From positions 1 to 33,884 of the forward strand of contig JAJTBD010000031.1 of NCBI GenBank assembly GCA_021287075.1: 33,884 nucleotides of DNA, read 5' to 3'. The translations under genes and the position numbers were made by a program. The DNA comes from Micrococcales bacterium. GTDB taxonomy: Bacteria; Actinomycetota; Actinomycetes; Actinomycetales; Dermatophilaceae. Below are positions 30,903 to 33,884 of this stretch, one piece after another (the first letter of the stretch is position 1; each line of letters begins with the position of its first letter). The notes beneath the pieces are model-generated. The model was not told where the DNA came from. It did not search any database and saw nothing but the letters and a program-made list of their open reading frames with translations.

Positions 30903-31295
30903 ATGGACCAGCGGGCCTTCGGCCCCCGGCAGCTCATGGTCGCCTTCGCCACCCACGATGGCCGGTTCCTGACGCTGCTCTACGCCCGTCGCACCGATCC
31001 TGTTGACGCAGCCCTCAGGGCGTGCCTGCAGCACTTCACCGCCATCGGACGCGCGGGCGAGGATCGCGCGGCAGCCGTGGTGCTCTGTGACCAGCCTGTC
31101 GATGACGGCCCCGCGACTCCCGAGTTCGTGGCGACCTTCGATCGAGCCAGCGAGCTGGCGCGCCAGCACGACGTCCACCTCGTGGACTGGATCGCCTGCG
31201 ACGACGACCGCTTCCGCTGCGCACGACTGCGCACCTTCGCGCCCGGGACCGAGGCGGGGTGGTGGGACGTCCCGGACCTGCCCCAGACGTCATGA
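30903..31295 (+). CDS. Hypothetical protein, probably 5'-frameshifted
   Basis: 130 residues as annotated from ATG 30903. No recognised family; it has a plausible alpha/beta composition and ends HLVDWIACDDDRF... TEAGWWDVPDLP. There is no ribosome-binding site at this start. An ATG at 30782, 7 bases after a -10-like TAGCGT, opens a different frame (MRRKERGSRRLRGEDTITVD). Deleting one C from 30873-30876 would join the two as SIMTLPDQILGLAMDQRAFG. The real protein is thus probably about 170 residues, and this copy carries a frameshift or a sequence error. Confidence 0.55.
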   Translation: MDQRAFGPRQLMVAFATHDGRFLTLLYARRTDPVDAALRACLQHFTAIGRAGEDRAAAVVLCDQPVDDGPATPEFVATFDRASELARQHDVHLVDWIACDDDRFRCARLRTFAPGTEAGWWDVPDLPQTS

Positions 31296-31347
31296 GCAGC
31301 TGGACATGGCCCCTGCCTCGCCCTTCCGGTCGACTGCGCCACCGGCC

Positions 31348-31376
31348 TATGCTGTCATTGACGTCATTGACGTCAC
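31348..31376 (+). promoter_or_regulatory. Promoter/operator of the FitAB-type operon
   Basis: TATGCT (31348-31353) is a possible -10 box, immediately followed by two tandem copies of GTCATTGAC (31354-31362 and 31363-31371) and a partial third (GTCAC). The repeats would overlap the transcription start, as expected for an operator bound by the ribbon-helix-helix antitoxin. Confidence 0.55.
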
Positions 31377-31396
31377 CCAGCGAAAGGGGCAGTGGC

Positions 31397-31633
31397 ATGG
31401 CGACCCTGACGGTGCGCGACCTTGATGACGACGTTCGTGACGGACTCCGGTCCCTCGCGGCGCGGAATGGCCGCTCCATGGAGGCGGAGGTCCGGGCGGT
31501 CCTCACCGGACACGTGCGGGGGCTAAGACGGCCCACGTTGCTCGAGGCGACCGCAAGGTTTCGCCGCGAGACCGGCGGGATCGAGCTTGAGCTGCCATCC
31601 CGTGAGGGTGCGGCCGACATCCCCGTCCTGTGA
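31397..31633 (+). CDS. FitA/VapB-type ribbon-helix-helix antitoxin
   Basis: 78 residues from ATG 31397 (AAAGGGG upstream). The N-terminal MATLTVRDLDDDVRDGLRSL, then AARNGRSMEAEVRAVL, is the ribbon-helix-helix DNA-binding fold of FitA-like antitoxins. The C-terminal tail (about 48-78) would wrap and inhibit the PIN toxin. Its TGA overlaps the GTG of the toxin gene (31630-31633). Autoregulation through the tandem GTCATTGAC repeats is likely. Confidence 0.88.
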   Translation: MATLTVRDLDDDVRDGLRSLAARNGRSMEAEVRAVLTGHVRGLRRPTLLEATARFRRETGGIELELPSREGAADIPVL

Positions 31634-32043
31634 TTCTCATCGATACCAATGTCCTGTCCGAGCTGCTCCGACCCGCACCGGACCCACAGGTCCTGACGTG
31701 GCTGGCTGAGACCGACAAACGCGAGCTGGCAACGGCCACGCCGGTCATGGCCGAACTGCTGCTGGGAGTAGCAGCCCTCCCGGCAGGCAAGCGACGTGAC
31801 ACCCTTGCGCAGGCGGTGGCGACGGTGCTCGACTCTCTGGCCGGGCGGGTCTGGGCCTTCGACGAGGGCGCAGCGGCGGAGTACGCCCTGATCGTGATGG
31901 AGCGCCGTGAGCTCGGGAGCCCCATCTCCACCATGGACGCACAGATCGCAGCGATAGCCCGTAGCCGGGAAGCGCCAGTCGCCACCAGGGATGTCGAGGG
32001 TCTTGCCTGCTCGGGGCTCACGGTGGTCAATCCCTGGGTGTGA
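31630..32043 (+). CDS. FitB/VapC-type PIN-domain toxin
   Basis: 137 residues, GTG 31630 overlapping the antitoxin stop. PIN-domain acidic residues are all present: Asp5 in ILIDTNVLSELL, Glu41-like in VMAELLLGVAAL, Asp in STMDAQIAAIA and a fourth Asp in ATRDVEGL. PIN toxins are Mg2+-dependent ribonucleases that cut tRNA, rRNA or mRNA and stop growth. All catalytic residues are intact, so the toxin is probably active when freed from its antitoxin. Confidence 0.9.
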   Translation: MILIDTNVLSELLRPAPDPQVLTWLAETDKRELATATPVMAELLLGVAALPAGKRRDTLAQAVATVLDSLAGRVWAFDEGAAAEYALIVMERRELGSPISTMDAQIAAIARSREAPVATRDVEGLACSGLTVVNPWV

Positions 32044-32382
32044 CCCCGGCGCGCACCGATCTTGTCAGCGCTGACTGAATCTGAGACAGCAGGCTTCCAG
32101 TGCAGCCCAATATGAGATGGGCTCCGATGCGTATTCTGAGACAGTCCTCCACACTGGGCCCGCTCGCATGCACCAGAGTCGCTTTCCGGATCAGTGCACC
32201 AGAGAGGCGACCGAGACCGACTGTCGGCTACGGCCCGGTGGTCAACGTTCGGCGACGGTGGCGGAGAACCGAGCGCTGCCGGTGCCACGCATGACCGCCG
32301 CGCCCCGCTCTAGGATGACCGCATATCCACGACGCGCACCGGGCGCAGACTCCTCGCCAGTGATAGGTGACAAGGACCGAGC
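32044..32382. other. 339-bp intergenic region with repeats
   Basis: No gene seen. It contains the 12-bp palindrome GTCAGCGCTGAC (32064-32075), possibly ending the toxin operon; an inverted repeat AGCCCA/TGGGCT (32104-32123); and a near-repeat ATCTGAGACAG (32079-32089) / TTCTGAGACAG (32134-32144). These may be remains of a mobile element, but no transposase fragment is recognisable. The promoter of the AbiH gene should lie at its right end. Confidence 0.35.
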
Positions 32383-33531
32383 ATGGGGTATCGCGCATTC
32401 ACGACAGCCGAGTATTCGGAGCTGAGGAGCCAGCACAACATTATGGTGCTGGTGGGTAACGGCTTCGACATCCAAGTCACTCGTCGCTATGAGTCCCGCT
32501 TCTCGCCCCGCTACCCGGCCTTCTACCACTACCTCCTATCCCGCGACTTCGACTCCTCGAACCTTGTGGTCCAGCAGATGACCGTCGCCAAGAAGGATGG
32601 TGAGGAGAACTGGAGCGACGTCGAGGGAGCGATCGGGCGTCTCATCACGCGAGCGGGCGGCTGGCACTCGGCTGGCGACGTCTACGAGGCGACCCTCGCC
32701 ATACAGGCTGCCTTCTCCGAGTACCTCGAACTCGTCGCCCCACCGGATCTCCTGGCTCGAGTCGGACGTGACTCAGCGGAGGGCTCCTTGGCCGTGAAGT
32801 CAATGGCGGACTTCGTTGGGGATGTTGCTAGGGGGTCCCAAACCTTCAGCTCCTTCGCATTCCCCGAGGAAACCTGCCACTACGACCTGTTCAACTATCT
32901 CTTCGTCAACTTCAACTACACCCCACTGCTCGACGACTACGTCTTTCGCGACGCTCAGCAGTTCCTGCCGCAAGCACACAAGTACGCCGACAGGAACTTC
33001 ATTTTCCGGCCCAACCCCACCAGCCACCCGAATGGCAGCGGAGACCGACAGACCGGCTGGTCTAGCTATCTGCGAAGCGAGGTCATCCATCCCCACGGAC
33101 AGCAGCCAATCCCACGGTCACTGCTATTCGGGATCGACGCCCCAGACGACCTTGCCGCCGGCCGCGACCCCCATCGGCAACTCATGAAGCCCTACTGGGC
33201 CATGAACCGGATCGAATACGCCCACCTGTTCGCCGACACTCGACTGTTTATCATCTTTGGTTGCTCTCTAGGTGCATCGGACGGCTGGTGGTGGAGACGC
33301 GTCTACGAAGCGCTGAATCGTGAGGACGCCAACGGCACGCCCCTGAGCGAACTCATCATCTACTGGTGGAGCCCACTCGACAGCCCTGTCGCAAGGGAAG
33401 AGGTACTCGAGGCGTTCTTCTCCGGCGTCGCGGGCAACTTCGGCGAACAAGAGCGCGCGAGAGTGGCAAACCGGATTCAGGTCGTGCCGTACACCGACGA
33501 GACGCCACCGGTCTTCCTCGCCACACCCTGA
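32383..33531 (+). CDS. AbiH-family abortive infection protein
   Basis: 382 residues, ATG 32383 with AAGGA 9 bases ahead. AbiH features: a nucleotide-binding-like start NIMVLVGNGFDIQVTRRYES (about 19-38), YLFVNFNYTPLLDDY in the middle, SEVIHPHGQ, LLFGIDAP, and FIIFGCSLGASDGWWWRRV near the C-terminus. AbiH proteins are phage-defence factors; the mechanism is not established. Base composition is lower in GC than the core genes. It lies beside a toxin-antitoxin operon and lacks a partner gene, so it probably acts alone. Confidence 0.85.
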   Translation: MGYRAFTTAEYSELRSQHNIMVLVGNGFDIQVTRRYESRFSPRYPAFYHYLLSRDFDSSNLVVQQMTVAKKDGEENWSDVEGAIGRLITRAGGWHSAGDVYEATLAIQAAFSEYLELVAPPDLLARVGRDSAEGSLAVKSMADFVGDVARGSQTFSSFAFPEETCHYDLFNYLFVNFNYTPLLDDYVFRDAQQFLPQAHKYADRNFIFRPNPTSHPNGSGDRQTGWSSYLRSEVIHPHGQQPIPRSLLFGIDAPDDLAAGRDPHRQLMKPYWAMNRIEYAHLFADTRLFIIFGCSLGASDGWWWRRVYEALNREDANGTPLSELIIYWWSPLDSPVAREEVLEAFFSGVAGNFGEQERARVANRIQVVPYTDETPPVFLATP

Positions 33532-33682
33532 CCTGACGTCGAAGTGGTGGCCAGACCATCGAGCTTGGGTCACGGCTGGGCGGACGAGTAACTGCCCCGT
33601 GGCCGCCGTGAACTTCGCTCGGTCCAAGGTCATCTCTGGTCGCGGCCTACCTGACCGGTCATCCCCCTCAGAGCCAAACGCG

Positions 33683-33884
33683 CTATGCCGTCGGCTGGAT
33701 AGGGGGCGCATCCAGCTTCTCGACTTCGGCAATCAGTTCGGCGACCGCCGAGTAGCGCTGACCGACGTCGTTGGCGGCGCATCGGTGGATGATGCGACCC
33801 ACCTCATCTGTCGCCGGCGGCAGAGATTCCCGGCTCTTCCCAGATGAGGGTGTAGCGCGGCTGTGAGGTAGTCGGCGCGCGTCG
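33683..33884 (-). CDS. 3' end of a probable serine/threonine protein kinase (partial)
   Basis: The frame is open from the right edge of the window to a TAG at 33683-33685. The last 45 or so residues include ATDEVGRIIHRCAANDVGQR, YSAVAELIAEVEKL. This resembles the final helices of Hanks-type kinase domains, where a conserved Arg follows a CLAKDPxxRY-like segment. Residues closer to the window edge fit less well, so a frameshift or variable loop is possible. The catalytic loop lies outside the window. The bases from 33532 to 33682 hold nothing I recognise. Confidence 0.45.
   Translation of the reverse strand, partial: DARRLPHSRATPSSGKSRESLPPATDEVGRIIHRCAANDVGQRYSAVAELIAEVEKLDAPPIQPTA

Noticed and set aside
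32079..32144. Insertion-sequence ends suggested by the CTGAGACAG near-repeat
   Set aside because: The copies are direct rather than inverted, short, and no transposase remnant is visible.
33268..33732. 154-codon minus-strand frame after the AbiH gene
   Set aside because: Mostly antisense to AbiH and lacking motifs; the overlapping kinase-like frame ending at 33683 is more protein-like.

Overview
This is a high-GC actinobacterial chromosome window. The evidence is GC-rich codon usage throughout, leaderless promoters where the -10 box sits about 7 bases before the start codon, a GTP-type PEP carboxykinase, an Arr rifampin ADP-ribosyltransferase and an actinobacterial FMN riboswitch. A family such as Intrasporangiaceae is my guess and cannot be settled from the sequence alone. 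There is a conserved-looking core (about 3.5-30.6 kb) between two accessory-looking flanks. No rRNA, tRNA, CRISPR array or intact insertion sequence was recognised.

Left flank (1-3480): a secreted protein whose signal peptide is broken by a run of nine Gs, coupled to a small membrane protein; two more small membrane proteins; and a decayed toxin module. The module is an apparent antitoxin-like gene overlapping a zeta-toxin-like gene that is frameshifted and cut off at a 30-bp direct repeat. The other copy of the repeat lies 1.4 kb upstream.

Core, left half (3481-14952): an RCK-gated K+ channel with a small membrane partner; a small HTH protein and a TetR regulator, both with tandem palindromic operators; a LysG/LysE-type amino-acid export pair; and an FMN-riboswitch-controlled permease plus binding protein (RibXY-like riboflavin uptake, no ATPase nearby). 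Next come an NAD(P)H-FMN reductase, a YidC paralogue with a small membrane protein, a VOC protein and a zinc alcohol dehydrogenase.

Core, right half (15093-30640): a KstD-like flavoprotein; a two-gene set joining an acyl-ACP-reductase-like enzyme with a large N-terminal extension to an SDR; an M23 peptidase-like protein; PEP carboxykinase; and a second VOC protein. These are followed by a TetR regulator divergent from a polytopic membrane protein, a DUF1801 protein, a NUDIX hydrolase, an Imm-5-like/Arr fusion, a Fic protein, and a TetR/MFS efflux pair with an operator over a leaderless promoter.

Right flank (30641-33884): a hypothetical gene with a probable frameshift, a FitAB/VapBC-type toxin-antitoxin pair, an AbiH abortive-infection gene, and the 3' end of a probable serine/threonine protein kinase gene running off the window.

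The most striking signal is not a gene. The 9-mer GTATGCCGC occurs 24 times from 3.7 to 30.4 kb, on both strands and in coding and intergenic DNA. In 21 copies it extends to GTATGCCGCG, and one inverted pair forms the stem of a terminator between convergent genes. It is absent from both accessory flanks. Density, lack of strand bias and the terminator pairing resemble DNA-uptake sequences of naturally competent bacteria, although other explanations are open.
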